Part shown: positions 33,542 to 43,164 of the stretch, one piece after another
Position numbering within the stretch: position 1 is the stretch's first letter
Layout of the letters: every line of letters starts with the position of its first letter
Origin: Ferrovibrio terrae_B
GTDB taxonomy: Bacteria > Pseudomonadota > Alphaproteobacteria > Ferrovibrionales > Ferrovibrionaceae
Direction: 5' to 3'
Length of the DNA: 64,000 nt
Assembly: GCF_943371255.1 (NCBI RefSeq)
Contig: NZ_CALRUC010000005.1
Location: 1 to 64,000, forward strand
Notes under the pieces: generated by a model
The model's database searches: none
What the model saw: the letters and a program-made list of their open reading frames with translations, nothing else
What the model was told of the DNA's origin: nothing
Position numbers and translations under genes: made by a program

Positions 33542-34126
33542 ATGCTGACCCGCCGCACGCTCCTCGCTGCCCTGCCCGCCCTGGCCATCGCGCCGGCTGG
33601 TCTTGCCGCGCCGGTCAACGATGACGGCCTGCATATCCAGGACTGGTTCCTCGACAGTTTCCTCGACCTCAAGCAGGATATCGAGGAGGCTGCCGCCAAG
33701 GGCAAGCGGGTGGCGCTGAGCTTCGAGCAGCGCGGCTGCATCTACTGCACCGAGATGCATGAGAAGCATCTCTCCGATCCGGTGATCAGCAGCTATATCC
33801 GCCAGCATTTCGAGATGATCCAGCTCAACCTGTTCGGCGCTCGCGAGGTCACAGATCTGGATGGCCGCGCCCTGCCCGAAAAGGAAATGGGCCGGCGCTG
33901 GGGAGTATCCTCCTCACCCACCATCCTGTTCCTGCCCGACAAGCCGCTGAAAGGCTCGGCCAAGGATGTCGCTCCGGCCCGCATGCGCGGCCTGCTGCCG
34001 CCGCCGGCCTTCCTCGCCATGTTCAAATTCGTCGCCGAACGCGCCTACGAAAAGATGGAATTCCCCGCCTATCTGGCGCAGCATCACATCGGTGCGGCCA
34101 AGGCGGCCGCGACACCCAGCAACTGA
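33542..34126 (+). CDS. soxW: Thioredoxin-fold protein SoxW
   Basis: The 194-residue protein has an export signal (TRRTLLAALPALAIAPAGLAAP), CIYC in VALSFEQRGCIYCTEMHEKH, and the thioredoxin cis-Pro region WGVSSSPTILFLPDK. It matches SoxW/thioredoxin-SoxW proteins, proposed partners in reducing SoxY or other cluster disulfides. It is the last gene that is clearly part of the sox transcript, starting 7 nt after the DsrE-like gene. Confidence 0.85.
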   Translation: MLTRRTLLAALPALAIAPAGLAAPVNDDGLHIQDWFLDSFLDLKQDIEEAAAKGKRVALSFEQRGCIYCTEMHEKHLSDPVISSYIRQHFEMIQLNLFGAREVTDLDGRALPEKEMGRRWGVSSSPTILFLPDKPLKGSAKDVAPARMRGLLPPPAFLAMFKFVAERAYEKMEFPAYLAQHHIGAAKAAATPSN

Positions 34127-34147
34127 ACTTTTACGTCTGCCATCCGC

Positions 34148-35692
34148 GTGCGCGCTAAACAGGCCGGCTACGGCCTCACCCTCTTCCTCACTTCGGCCGG
34201 CGCGCTGATCGTCGAGATCGTCGCCGGACGCATGCTGGCGCCCCATGTTGGCATGTCGCTCTATACCTGGACCGCGATCATCGCCGTGGTGCTGGCGGGC
34301 CTATCCATTGGCCACTGGATCGGTGGCCTGCTGGCGGCCCCGCAGGTGACACACAGGCGGGCCCTGCGCGGCATCGCCCTGGCGCTGCTGCTGGCCGGGT
34401 TGACGGCGGCTGGCGCAGCGCCGCTGCTCACATGGCTCGCGGCCATGCTGGGCGGTGAAAACACCGCACCGCTGCTGCTGATCGTGTTGCTGGCCGCTGG
34501 CGTATTCCTGCTGCCAAGCCTGTTTGTCGGCATCGTTTCGCCGGTGCTGACCAAGCTGGCGATCGACGATGCGCCCGCACAACAGGGCCCGATCATCGGC
34601 CGCATGTTTGCCCTGGGTGCGGCCGGCAGCATCCTCGGCACACTCAGCGCGGGTTACCTGTTCATCGCCTGGATCGGTTCGAGCGGTACCATGCTGGCGG
34701 TGGCAGCCCTGTATCTGGTGTTCGCCGCGCTGTTCTGGCAGGGCAACCGGGCGCTCACCACGGCCGCTATCGTGGTGGCGATTATCGGCAGCATCGGCCT
34801 GAGCCGCCTGCCCGCTTTCGCCGCGCCCTGCGCCACCGAAAGCGACTACTACTGCATCCGCATCGTTGATTTCGCGCCGCAGAGCGGCCGGCCATCCTCT
34901 GCCATGGTGCTGGACCATCTGGCGCACAGCATCAACGACCGCGACGATCCAACCCTGCTCTACAGCCCCTATCTGCATTTCGTCGCCGAACGCAGCGAAC
35001 GCCTGCTGGGTCATCGCGCCACCCCACGGGCCTACTTCATTGGTGGCGGAGCCTTCACCCTGCCGCGCGCCTGGGCCGCGCTGTATCCACAGGCCGAACT
35101 GATTGTGGCCGAAATCGATCCGGCCGTGACGCAGATGGCAGCGCAGGCCATGTGGCTCGATCCTGCCGCACCGGCCTTGCGCATCCGTCACACTGATGCT
35201 CGCCGCCTGCTCGCCAGCCTGCCGGCGCAGCCGACATTTGATCTGGTGCTGGGAGATGCCTTCCATGACTACGCCATTCCCGCCCATCTGGTGACCCGCG
35301 AATTCCACCAGATCATCCGCCAGCGCCTGGCACCGAAGGGTGCCTATGCAATCAACGTGATCGACCAGAGCGAAAATCCGCGCTTCACCTTCAGCCTGGT
35401 CAAGACAATGCAGCGCGATTTTCCTGCCGTCGAAGTCTGGCTTGATGACGAGAGCCGCCGGCGCGGCGGGCGGGTCACCTTTGTCGTGCTCGGTCTGCTG
35501 GAGCCGAGCGAGACGCCAAGCCTGCGGGTCACACAGCCCTTCCGCCGCACATGGCTGCGCTGGCCACAGGAAGATCTCGATGCGCGCATTGCTGCCGCCG
35601 ATGTGCCGGTACTGACGGATGATTTCGCGCCGGTCGACCGGCTGATGGCCGGCTTCGTCTTCCGGCCCGACGAAATGCTGCGCCAGCGCTAG
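34148..35692 (+). CDS. Membrane protein with spermidine-synthase-like C-terminal domain
   Basis: The 514-residue protein has about seven membrane helices in residues 1-225 (SAGALIVEIVAGRMLAPHVG at the start). A soluble Rossmann domain of the polyamine-synthase type follows: RAYFIGGGAFTLPRAWAALYP, LIVAEIDPAVTQMA and DLVLGDAFHDYAIPAHLVTREF. Such fused proteins are common and mostly uncharacterised, and true aminopropyltransferase activity is doubtful. The GTG start at 34148 lies 21 nt after soxW, so it may be co-transcribed. Its stop overlaps the convergent response regulator by 4 nt. Confidence 0.8.
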   Translation: MRAKQAGYGLTLFLTSAGALIVEIVAGRMLAPHVGMSLYTWTAIIAVVLAGLSIGHWIGGLLAAPQVTHRRALRGIALALLLAGLTAAGAAPLLTWLAAMLGGENTAPLLLIVLLAAGVFLLPSLFVGIVSPVLTKLAIDDAPAQQGPIIGRMFALGAAGSILGTLSAGYLFIAWIGSSGTMLAVAALYLVFAALFWQGNRALTTAAIVVAIIGSIGLSRLPAFAAPCATESDYYCIRIVDFAPQSGRPSSAMVLDHLAHSINDRDDPTLLYSPYLHFVAERSERLLGHRATPRAYFIGGGAFTLPRAWAALYPQAELIVAEIDPAVTQMAAQAMWLDPAAPALRIRHTDARRLLASLPAQPTFDLVLGDAFHDYAIPAHLVTREFHQIIRQRLAPKGAYAINVIDQSENPRFTFSLVKTMQRDFPAVEVWLDDESRRRGGRVTFVVLGLLEPSETPSLRVTQPFRRTWLRWPQEDLDARIAAADVPVLTDDFAPVDRLMAGFVFRPDEMLRQR

Positions 35693-36681
35693 CTGGCAGG
35701 AACCTGCCCCACTTCCTGGGCCGCCCTGCGGGCACGGAAGCGATCAATCGCCACCGCCACCTCGCCAGCCAGTGCCGACGAATCGCGATCGGGATGGAAC
35801 AGGGCCAGCACGGCATCGGCCAGTGTCTTCAGCAGGTCGAATGACTTCTGCCCGTCGAAGCTGAAGACGAAATCCTGACCGCGCTCGTACATCTGCCTGG
35901 CCGGCAGCAGCAGGCGATCACAGATCTGGCCGACATATACCTGCTCGGTATCGGCAACGCGGCGCTTGATATCTTCGGCCGAAGATATCATGTCGCGCAG
36001 CATCGCCAGTGTATTGGCATCCGGCATGGTCTGCGTCTTGTAAAGCGGCACGATCTGGGCGGCGACGAAAGCGATGCGGAAGGCAGATGCGCGCAGGCGC
36101 TGCTGGTTAATCTGCTCGTTCATCATCATGATCGCCTGCTGCAGCGTGCGAGCGTCGAAGTCCTCGCCGGTCAGCTTGGCGCGCATCGGATTGGGCACCT
36201 CGAACAGCGGCACATTGCTTTCACGCCGGGCCTCCACACGCCGCCGGTCGGGGCCAATATAGTCGGAGGTGACAACGAAGGGTTTGCGATTCATGCCAAC
36301 CGCCTCGAGGCGATCAAGCAATCCCTTGGTCGACAATGGTTTGATCAGCAGGTCGTCGGCGCCGGCATCCATCAGCTTGCGCACCACAGTCTGTTCAGCT
36401 TCCCAGGTGGTGAGAATCACCGGCAGATAGGGGTTGATGCCAAGCCGGCCATGGCGCAGGTCCGATACCAGCTGGGCGACATTGCCGCCCGGCAGGCTGA
36501 TATCCATCAGGATCAGATCGGGCTGCGCCACGGCGACCAGATCGATGAAGCCGTCCAATGTGTCGAATTCGCGCAGGTTGGTGTAACCCGCCCCGATCAT
36601 CGCCTGACGATACAGCGCACGCGACCCCTGTGCCGGGTCTCCGTACAGGATACGCACCTCGTGACGATGACCGGTCTGCAT
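35689..36681 (-). CDS. Response regulator receiver protein with an uncharacterised C-terminal domain
   Basis: Residues 1-125 are a CheY-like receiver: VRILYGDPAQGSR (acidic pocket), phospho-Asp in LILMDISLPGGNVAQLV and Lys in ADDLLIKPLSTKG. SDYIGPDRRRVEARR follows, a linker motif often seen in alphaproteobacterial receivers. Then come about 190 residues that are helical, rich in Gln/Ala/Arg and without a recognisable DNA-binding or enzymatic motif. It stands alone with no kinase gene beside it, so its partner is unknown. Confidence 0.8.
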   Translation of the reverse strand: MQTGHRHEVRILYGDPAQGSRALYRQAMIGAGYTNLREFDTLDGFIDLVAVAQPDLILMDISLPGGNVAQLVSDLRHGRLGINPYLPVILTTWEAEQTVVRKLMDAGADDLLIKPLSTKGLLDRLEAVGMNRKPFVVTSDYIGPDRRRVEARRESNVPLFEVPNPMRAKLTGEDFDARTLQQAIMMMNEQINQQRLRASAFRIAFVAAQIVPLYKTQTMPDANTLAMLRDMISSAEDIKRRVADTEQVYVGQICDRLLLPARQMYERGQDFVFSFDGQKSFDLLKTLADAVLALFHPDRDSSALAGEVAVAIDRFRARRAAQEVGQVPAS

Positions 36682-36744
36682 GCCGCGATCCTACGGACCG
36701 CGGCCATCGACAATCAAGCACCAGTTCAGTGATCAATTGGTGTA

Positions 36745-39297
36745 TCAGCGCACGCGCGGCTTGGCGCGTGCGGTCGGTGTAGCCGCCAGAGGATCCTCCG
36801 GCCAGTCGTGTTTGGGGTATTGGCCACGCATCTCTGCCCGCACAGCGCGATAGCTGGACTGCCAAAACCCGGCCAGATCGCTGGTAACCTGCAAGGGTCG
36901 GCGCGCTGGCGAGAGCAGATGCAGCACCAGCTTCACCCGGCCACCGGCAATGGCGGGCGTATCGGCATAGCCGAACATCTCCTGCAGCCGCACGGCCAGT
37001 ACTGGCACATCGCCCTGGGTATAATCGAGCGGAATGGTTGAGCCGGATGGCACGCGCCAATGTGTCGGTGCCTCGGCGTCCAACACCTTCTGTTGGGCAT
37101 AATCGAGCTGATGGGTCAGCGCCGCATGCAGATCGATAGCCGCCAATTGCGACAGTTTGGCGATACTGTCCAGATACGGCCCCAGCCATTCGGCCAGCCG
37201 TGCGGTCAGGGCGGCATCGCTCATATCGGGCCATTCGGCCGCCGTCGGCAGATGCAGGCGCAGCAACGCTACCCGCGCCTGCCATTGCCGCAGTCCCGCC
37301 GACCAGGGCAGCACATCAAGGCCGCGTTTGGCGATGGCCTCCAGCAGGGCGCTGCGGATGGCCTCTGCCGGCGGATCGGGCAGCGGCTTTTCCCGCAGCA
37401 CCAGGGCACCGAAACGGCGCTGCCGGCGCGCCAGCACGGCGTTGCTGCGCTCATCCCATTCCACCGCATCGCGCGTCTCGATCAGAGGGGCAAACTGCGC
37501 CTCGATGCCGGCCTCGTCGATCGGCGCGGCCAGAAACACCCGCGCATCCGCCTGGGCGCCATCGACCTCGGCAATCGCGAGATAGTCCTCGCGACTCAAG
37601 GCATCGAGCGGGTCAAGCCTGGCGCCACGGCCATTACTGAGCAGGAAACTGCCGCCACCACCGCGCTTCTTCGCCACACGGTCAGGATAGGCGAGCGCCA
37701 CCAGCAGGCCCGCCTCATCGACCGGCCCCTGATGCGGTGATGCCTTGATCTGGCGCCGCCAGTCAGACGCCAGTTTGCGAATCTGGCGCACCGCATTCAT
37801 ATCAACCTGCAGTCCATGCGGAGCCGACTGCCGCTCGCTTTCCCCCGCGACGATTTCCAGCCGCCAGCGCAGATCGGTATCCCGTGCCGCGCCACGCGGC
37901 ACGCGGGCAATGTCGCGTTCTCCCAGCAAGGCAGCCAGCGCACAGGACAGGCCGCCAAAGCCCTGCGCATGACCACGGATCACCATATGTGCCAGCCGCG
38001 GATGCAGCGGCAGTTCCGCCATCGCTTTACCATGCGCCGTCACCGCACCGGCAGCATCGATGGCCTCCAGCTCACGCAACAGTTCCTGGGCATAGCCCAT
38101 CGCCGCATCCGGCGGCGGATCGAGCCAGGGCAGCGCCTTGGCATCCCGCACGCCCCAGACGGCCAGATCGAGTGCCAGTGACGTCAGGTCGGTGACGGCG
38201 ATTTCCGGCGCCGTGAATTTCGGCAGGCCGCCATGGGCCGCCTCGGCCCAGAGGCGGTAACAGATGCCCGGCCCAAGACGGCCTGCACGGCCGCGGCGCT
38301 GGTCGGCCGAGGCCTGGCTGACCCGCACGGTTTCCAGCTTGGCCATGCCGGTGCTGGGCGAGAAGCGCGGCTGGCGCATGTAGCCACTGTCTACCACCAC
38401 GCGCACGCCCTCGATGGTGAGCGAACTTTCCGCAATCGAGGTCGACAACACAACTTTGCGTCGACCGGCCGGACTGGGTCGCAGGGCTTCATCCTGCTGG
38501 GCACCCGGCAGGTCGCCGTAAAGCGGCTGCACGCTGATGCTGGCCGGCAGGCGTGCCTCGGCCAGCAGGCTCTCGACCCGGCGGATCTCGGCCACGCCAG
38601 GCAGAAAAACCAGCAGATCGCCCTCGGTTTCCAGCAGGGCGTCCTGCACTACGGCGGCAACGGCCACATCAAGGCGTATCTGCGGCGATACTGCACGCCA
38701 GCGGGTTTCGACCGGATAGCTCTGGCCCGAACCGGTGATGATCGTGCAATCGCCCATCAATTTCGCAAACGGGGCCGCGTCCAGCGTGGCCGACATCGCC
38801 ACCAGCCGCAGATCGGGCCGCAGCGCTGCCTGCGCTTCCAGACAAAGCGCCAGGCTGGCGTCGGAATCGAGGCCACGTTCGTGGCATTCGTCGAACAGCA
38901 CGGCCGCGACGCCCTTCAGTTCCGGATCGCGCTGCAGCCGGCGCAGGAAAACGCCATCGGTATTCAGCTCGATCCGCGTCTTCGGCCCCACCTTGCTGTC
39001 GAGCCGGACGCGGTAGCCGACCGTTTCGCCCACGACCTCGCCCAGCAGGTCGGCCATCCGCTTGGCCGCCATGCGCGCCGCCAGCCGGCGCGGCTCGAGC
39101 ACGATGATACGCCCCTGCTGGGACCAGCTCTCATCCAGCAGCGCCAGCGGCAGCACCGTGGTCTTGCCCGAGCCCGGCGGCGCCTGCACGACCAGATTGC
39201 TGGCCTGTGACAGACTCGTGCAGACTTCGGGCAGGATCGCCTGAATCGGCAGTGCATGAGAGAGTTGCAAATTTTGCAATGTTCGCGCGCCCGACAA
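36745..39297 (-). CDS. hrpB: ATP-dependent helicase HrpB
   Basis: The 850-residue DEAH-box helicase has motif I VVQAPPGSGKTTVLP (about residues 37-51), motif Ia VLEPRRLAARMAA, motif II LFDECHERGLDSD, motif III VAMSATLDA, and motif VI SQASADQRRGRAGRLGPGICYRLW. The HrpB-specific C-terminal domain ends in LQVTSDLAGFWQSSYRAVRAEMRGQYPKHDWPEDP. It is an RNA/DNA helicase of poorly known role. It is a single gene transcribed divergently from the EamA transporter. Confidence 0.95.
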   Translation of the reverse strand: MSGARTLQNLQLSHALPIQAILPEVCTSLSQASNLVVQAPPGSGKTTVLPLALLDESWSQQGRIIVLEPRRLAARMAAKRMADLLGEVVGETVGYRVRLDSKVGPKTRIELNTDGVFLRRLQRDPELKGVAAVLFDECHERGLDSDASLALCLEAQAALRPDLRLVAMSATLDAAPFAKLMGDCTIITGSGQSYPVETRWRAVSPQIRLDVAVAAVVQDALLETEGDLLVFLPGVAEIRRVESLLAEARLPASISVQPLYGDLPGAQQDEALRPSPAGRRKVVLSTSIAESSLTIEGVRVVVDSGYMRQPRFSPSTGMAKLETVRVSQASADQRRGRAGRLGPGICYRLWAEAAHGGLPKFTAPEIAVTDLTSLALDLAVWGVRDAKALPWLDPPPDAAMGYAQELLRELEAIDAAGAVTAHGKAMAELPLHPRLAHMVIRGHAQGFGGLSCALAALLGERDIARVPRGAARDTDLRWRLEIVAGESERQSAPHGLQVDMNAVRQIRKLASDWRRQIKASPHQGPVDEAGLLVALAYPDRVAKKRGGGGSFLLSNGRGARLDPLDALSREDYLAIAEVDGAQADARVFLAAPIDEAGIEAQFAPLIETRDAVEWDERSNAVLARRQRRFGALVLREKPLPDPPAEAIRSALLEAIAKRGLDVLPWSAGLRQWQARVALLRLHLPTAAEWPDMSDAALTARLAEWLGPYLDSIAKLSQLAAIDLHAALTHQLDYAQQKVLDAEAPTHWRVPSGSTIPLDYTQGDVPVLAVRLQEMFGYADTPAIAGGRVKLVLHLLSPARRPLQVTSDLAGFWQSSYRAVRAEMRGQYPKHDWPEDPLAATPTARAKPRVR

Positions 39298-39332
39298 GCT
39301 GAAATGGTACGATTTTAGCGAAACACGGTCAG

Positions 39333-40313
39333 ATGTCCGAGCTCCCTATCGCCGCCGCCGCCCCTGCCTCGCCGGCGCCTGCCTCAGCCCCCCCGCTCAA
39401 GGCGATGGCCATGATGGTCGGGTCGGCCCTGTGTTTCTGCGTCATGCATGCCTTGGTCGCCAAAGCATCGCAAGAGGTGCCCCCGATCGAAGTTGCGTTT
39501 TTCCGCAACCTGTTCGGCTTCGTGGTGCTGCTGCCGGCCATCATGCGCAGCCGCTTCACGGCGTTCCGCACCACCAAGCTGCATCTGCACGCCATCCGTG
39601 GCGGGCTGAACAGCGTTTCGATGATGATGTTCTTCACCGCGCTGGCAATCACGCCCCTGGCCGAAGCGACGGCCCTGTCCTACACCGCGCCGCTATTCAT
39701 GACCATTGGCGCGGTGCTGGTGCTGCATGAGAAGATCCATGCCCGCCGCATGGTCGCGCTGGCGATCGGTTTCCTCGGCGCCCTGGTAGTGCTGCGCCCC
39801 GGCATGGTGCCGATCGGGCTGGGCCCCATGCTGGTGATCGGTTCAACCGTGCTGTGGGCTGGCTCGATGCTCGACATCAAGATTCTGGCCCGCACCGATT
39901 CCAGCCTCACCATCGCCACCTACATGGTGGTTTTCCTGATGCCGATCACGCTGGTGGCCGCGCTGTTCGTCTGGCAATGGCCGACCTGGGAGCAGCTCGG
40001 CATCATGTTCCTGCTCGGCGCCTGCGGATCGGCCGGCCACATGCTCTTCACCGAAGCCTTCCGCCACGGAGACACCACGGCCCTGATGCCGCTCGATTTC
40101 ACCAAGCTGATCTGGGCCTCGATCATCGGCTTCCTGTTTTTTGGTCAGATGCCCGATATGTGGACCTGGATCGGCGGCACAGTGATCTTCGCCAGCGCCA
40201 CCTACCTATCCTACCGCGAGCATCAGCTGGCCCGGCGCGCGAAAGCCGATGCCAAACTGGCGGCCATTCCTGAGGCAGCCCCCGCGCAGGCAGCCGATCT
40301 GCCCCGAAGTTAG
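39333..40313 (+). CDS. EamA/DMT-superfamily transporter
   Basis: The 326-residue protein has ten predicted membrane helices in two EamA repeats. The first includes EVAFFRNLFGFVVLLPAIM and AITPLAEATALSYTAPLFMTIGAVLVLHEKI. The second ends FRHGDTTALMPLDFTKLIWASIIGFLFFGQMPDMWTWIGGTVIFASATYLSYRE (cited in part). It probably exports a metabolite, but the substrate cannot be inferred. It lies 35 nt from the divergent hrpB gene. Confidence 0.9.
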   Translation: MSELPIAAAAPASPAPASAPPLKAMAMMVGSALCFCVMHALVAKASQEVPPIEVAFFRNLFGFVVLLPAIMRSRFTAFRTTKLHLHAIRGGLNSVSMMMFFTALAITPLAEATALSYTAPLFMTIGAVLVLHEKIHARRMVALAIGFLGALVVLRPGMVPIGLGPMLVIGSTVLWAGSMLDIKILARTDSSLTIATYMVVFLMPITLVAALFVWQWPTWEQLGIMFLLGACGSAGHMLFTEAFRHGDTTALMPLDFTKLIWASIIGFLFFGQMPDMWTWIGGTVIFASATYLSYREHQLARRAKADAKLAAIPEAAPAQAADLPRS

Positions 40314-40450
40314 GCATTAGGGGCCTTATTCCGCGGCGCAACATATTGTACCCCTAGGGCTATTTACAAGTTCGGCTGAATCCCGTTTGATTTGCACCGC
40401 GTTCGGAACACCGGGCGTCAGGGAGCAAATAACAACGAGCGTTCGGGATA

Positions 40451-41206
40451 ATGGCCGACGACTATATTCTTACGACCGAGGGTCTGACCAAGGAGTTCGC
40501 CGGCTTTATTGCGGTGAAAGACGTCAACCTCCAGGTTCGCCGCCACACCATACACGCTCTGATCGGCCCTAACGGGGCAGGCAAGACGACGTGCTTCAAT
40601 CTGCTGACCAAATTTCTGATCCCGAGTCGGGGGCGGATCACCTACAACGGTCGCGACATCACCAGCCAGAAGCCCGCGGATATCGCACGCTCAGGCATGG
40701 TGCGCAGCTTCCAGATCTCGGCGGTGTTTCCGCATTTGAGCCTTCTGGAGAATGTGCGCGTGGCGCTGCAGCGACCGCTGGGGACCAGCTTCCACTTCTG
40801 GCGGTCGGAGAACAGCCTGAACGTGATGAACGACCGGGCGGAAGAGCTGCTGCAGGCGGTCGGCCTGATCGAGTACCGCAAGCATACGGCAGTGGAGCTG
40901 CCATATGGGCGCAAACGCGCCCTGGAGATCGCCACCACGCTGGCGCTTGAACCCGAAATGATGCTGTTGGACGAGCCGATGGCGGGCATGGGGCATGAAG
41001 ATATCGACAAGATTTCCGACCTGATCAAGACCGTGGCGCAAAACCGCACGGTATTAATGGTCGAGCACAATCTCAGTGTTGTAGCCAAGCTGTCCGACAC
41101 CATCACGGTGCTGCGCCGGGGCGAGATCCTGGCCGAGGGCAACTACGACACGGTGTCGAAGAACCCGGAAGTAATTGAAGCGTATATGGGGACCGGCCAT
41201 GCATAA
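40451..41206 (+). CDS. livG: Branched-chain amino acid-type ABC transporter ATP-binding protein LivG
   Basis: The 251-residue ABC ATPase has Walker A IGPNGAGKTTCFNLLTKF (about residues 38-55), Walker B MMLLDEPMAGMGHEDI and switch His in VLMVEHNLSVV. The signature is degenerate (VELPYGRKRALEIATTLAL), as usual in LivG. The family imports branched-chain amino acids or related carboxylates. It is the first gene of the plus-strand livGFKHM operon and overlaps livF by 8 nt. Confidence 0.93.
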   Translation: MADDYILTTEGLTKEFAGFIAVKDVNLQVRRHTIHALIGPNGAGKTTCFNLLTKFLIPSRGRITYNGRDITSQKPADIARSGMVRSFQISAVFPHLSLLENVRVALQRPLGTSFHFWRSENSLNVMNDRAEELLQAVGLIEYRKHTAVELPYGRKRALEIATTLALEPEMMLLDEPMAGMGHEDIDKISDLIKTVAQNRTVLMVEHNLSVVAKLSDTITVLRRGEILAEGNYDTVSKNPEVIEAYMGTGHA

Positions 41207-41909
41207 CGGATCAACCGAGTTGGCCGTTTCAGAGCTGAATGCCTGGTATGGCGAGAGCCATATCCTGCATGGCATGCAGTTCGAGGTGAAAAAGGGCGAG
41301 GTGGTCACCCTGCTGGGCCGCAACGGCGCGGGCAAGACCACGACGATGAAGGCGGTGATGGGGATGATCCCGAGCCGCAAGGGTTCGGTGCAGTTCGAGG
41401 GCCAGGAACTGATCCAGTTGCCATCGAACAAGATCGCCAAGCTGGGGCTGGCCTTCTGCCCGGAAGAGCGCGGCATTTTCTCCAGCCTGAATGTCTATGA
41501 GAATCTGACGCTGCCGCCAGTGGTGAAAGGCGGCGGCATGAGCCTGGAGGAGATTTACCAGATCTTCCCCAACCTGAAGGAACGCCTGAAAAGCCAGGGT
41601 ACCAAGCTCTCTGGCGGCGAGCAGCAGATGCTGGCGATTGGCCGCATCCTGCGCACCGGGGCGACGCTGCTGCTGCTGGACGAGCCGACCGAAGGTCTGG
41701 CGCCGGTGATCGTGCAGCAGATCGGCGCGATGATCCGGCTGCTGAAAGAGAAGGGCTTCACGATTTTGCTGGTGGAGCAGAATTTCCGCTTCGCCAGCAC
41801 GGTGGCCGACCGTCATTACATCGTCGAGCACGGCAAGGTGATCGACATGATTCCGAACGACCAGATCAGTCAAAACACAAAAAAACTCGAGTCTTATCTC
41901 GGCGTATAA
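41199..41909 (+). CDS. livF: Branched-chain amino acid-type ABC transporter ATP-binding protein LivF
   Basis: The 236-residue ABC ATPase has Walker A LLGRNGAGKTTTMKAVMG, LivF-type LAFCPEERGIFSSLNVYENL, signature KLSGGEQQMLAIGRIL and Walker B LLLLDEPTEGLAP. The ATG at 41199 overlaps livG by 8 nt. An in-frame upstream ATG at 41175 would add eight residues and is less likely. The substrate-binding protein gene follows 27 nt downstream. Confidence 0.93.
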   Translation: MHNGSTELAVSELNAWYGESHILHGMQFEVKKGEVVTLLGRNGAGKTTTMKAVMGMIPSRKGSVQFEGQELIQLPSNKIAKLGLAFCPEERGIFSSLNVYENLTLPPVVKGGGMSLEEIYQIFPNLKERLKSQGTKLSGGEQQMLAIGRILRTGATLLLLDEPTEGLAPVIVQQIGAMIRLLKEKGFTILLVEQNFRFASTVADRHYIVEHGKVIDMIPNDQISQNTKKLESYLGV

Positions 41910-41936
41910 AATAGATCCAACCAGGAGGAAATGACC

Positions 41937-43151
41937 ATGCGTTTCAAGAATGTGCTCGTTACGACGGCCGCCGTGCTGGCTGCCGGCGCAGCCAATGCCC
42001 AGATGTCCGATGGCGTGATCAAGATCGGCGTGATGAATGACCAGTCTGGCCTCTATGCCGACGTGTCCGGTCCGGGCGGCACCTGGGCGGCCAAGAAGGC
42101 GGTCGAGGATTACGGCGCCGCCGCCAAGGGCCTGAAGGTCGAGGTGGTCTTCGCCGATCACCAGAACAAGCCTGACGTCGGCTCCAACGTCGCCCGCCAG
42201 TGGTATGACGTCGACAAGGTCGACGTGATTGTCGACGTGCCGACCTCGTCGGTCGCACTCGCGATCAACCAGATCACCAAGGAGAAAAACAAGGTCTTCC
42301 TCGGCTCTGGCCCGGCGACCGCCGATCTCACCGGTCCGGCCTGCACGCCCAACACCGTGCACTGGACCTACGATACCTGGGCGCTGGCCAACGGTACCGG
42401 CAAGGCGATCGTGGAAACCGGCGGCAAGAGCTGGTTCTTCCTGACCGCCGATTACGCCTTCGGTCATGCACTGGAGCGTGACACCAAGGCAGTGGTCGAG
42501 GCGAATGGCGGCAAGGTTCTCGGCGCCGTCCGCACGCCCTTCCCGGGCACCGACTTCTCGTCCTTCCTGCTGCAGGCGCAGGCCTCGAAGGCGCAGATCA
42601 TTGGTCTGGCCAATGCCGGTGGCGATACCATCAACTCGATCAAGCAGGCCTCCGAATTCGGCATCGTTGAAGGCGGCCAGAAGCTTGCCGGCATGCTGAT
42701 GTTCGACACCGATATCCATGCGCTGGGCCTGAAGACGGCCCAGGGCCTGAACTTCACCACTGCCTGGTACTGGGATGCCAACGACAACAACCGTGCCTTC
42801 GCCAAGGATTTCGCGGCGGCCAACGGCGGCAAGTATCCGACCATGGTGCATGCCGGCATCTATTCGTCGGTCATCCACTACCTGAAGGCTGTCGAGGCGC
42901 TGAAGAGCGACGCCGATGGCGCCAAGGTCGTGGCCAAGATGAAGGAAATGCCGAGCGACGATAAGCTGTTCGGCAAGGGCACCGTGCGTGAGGACGGCCG
43001 CCATATGCATGACATGTACCTCGTCGAGGTGAAGAAGCCGGCTGAGTCGAAGAAGCCGTGGGATTACCTCACCGTGAAGAAGACCATTCCGGCCAACGAA
43101 GCTTTCCGCCCGCTCAAGGACGGCAACTGCCCGCTGGTGAAGAAGAGCTAA
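41937..43151 (+). CDS. livK: LivK-type periplasmic substrate-binding protein
   Basis: The 404-residue protein has a signal peptide (NVLVTTAAVLAAGAANAQ) and a type I periplasmic-binding fold (IKIGVMNDQSGLYADVSGPGG, KVEVVFADHQNKPDVGSNVARQW, WFFLTADYAFGHALERD, cited in part). The ATG at 41937 is 10 nt after AGGAGG. One at 41931 is closer (4 nt). The ligand may be a branched-chain amino acid, amide or aromatic acid. Two consecutive stem-loops follow the stop. Confidence 0.9.
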   Translation: MRFKNVLVTTAAVLAAGAANAQMSDGVIKIGVMNDQSGLYADVSGPGGTWAAKKAVEDYGAAAKGLKVEVVFADHQNKPDVGSNVARQWYDVDKVDVIVDVPTSSVALAINQITKEKNKVFLGSGPATADLTGPACTPNTVHWTYDTWALANGTGKAIVETGGKSWFFLTADYAFGHALERDTKAVVEANGGKVLGAVRTPFPGTDFSSFLLQAQASKAQIIGLANAGGDTINSIKQASEFGIVEGGQKLAGMLMFDTDIHALGLKTAQGLNFTTAWYWDANDNNRAFAKDFAAANGGKYPTMVHAGIYSSVIHYLKAVEALKSDADGAKVVAKMKEMPSDDKLFGKGTVREDGRHMHDMYLVEVKKPAESKKPWDYLTVKKTIPANEAFRPLKDGNCPLVKKS

Positions 43152-43164
43152 ATCCAAGCTGCAA

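Noticed and set aside
41229..43157. 642-codon minus-strand open frame opposite livF and livK
   Set aside because: Its composition is a shadow of the two conserved liv genes and no domain signature is visible.
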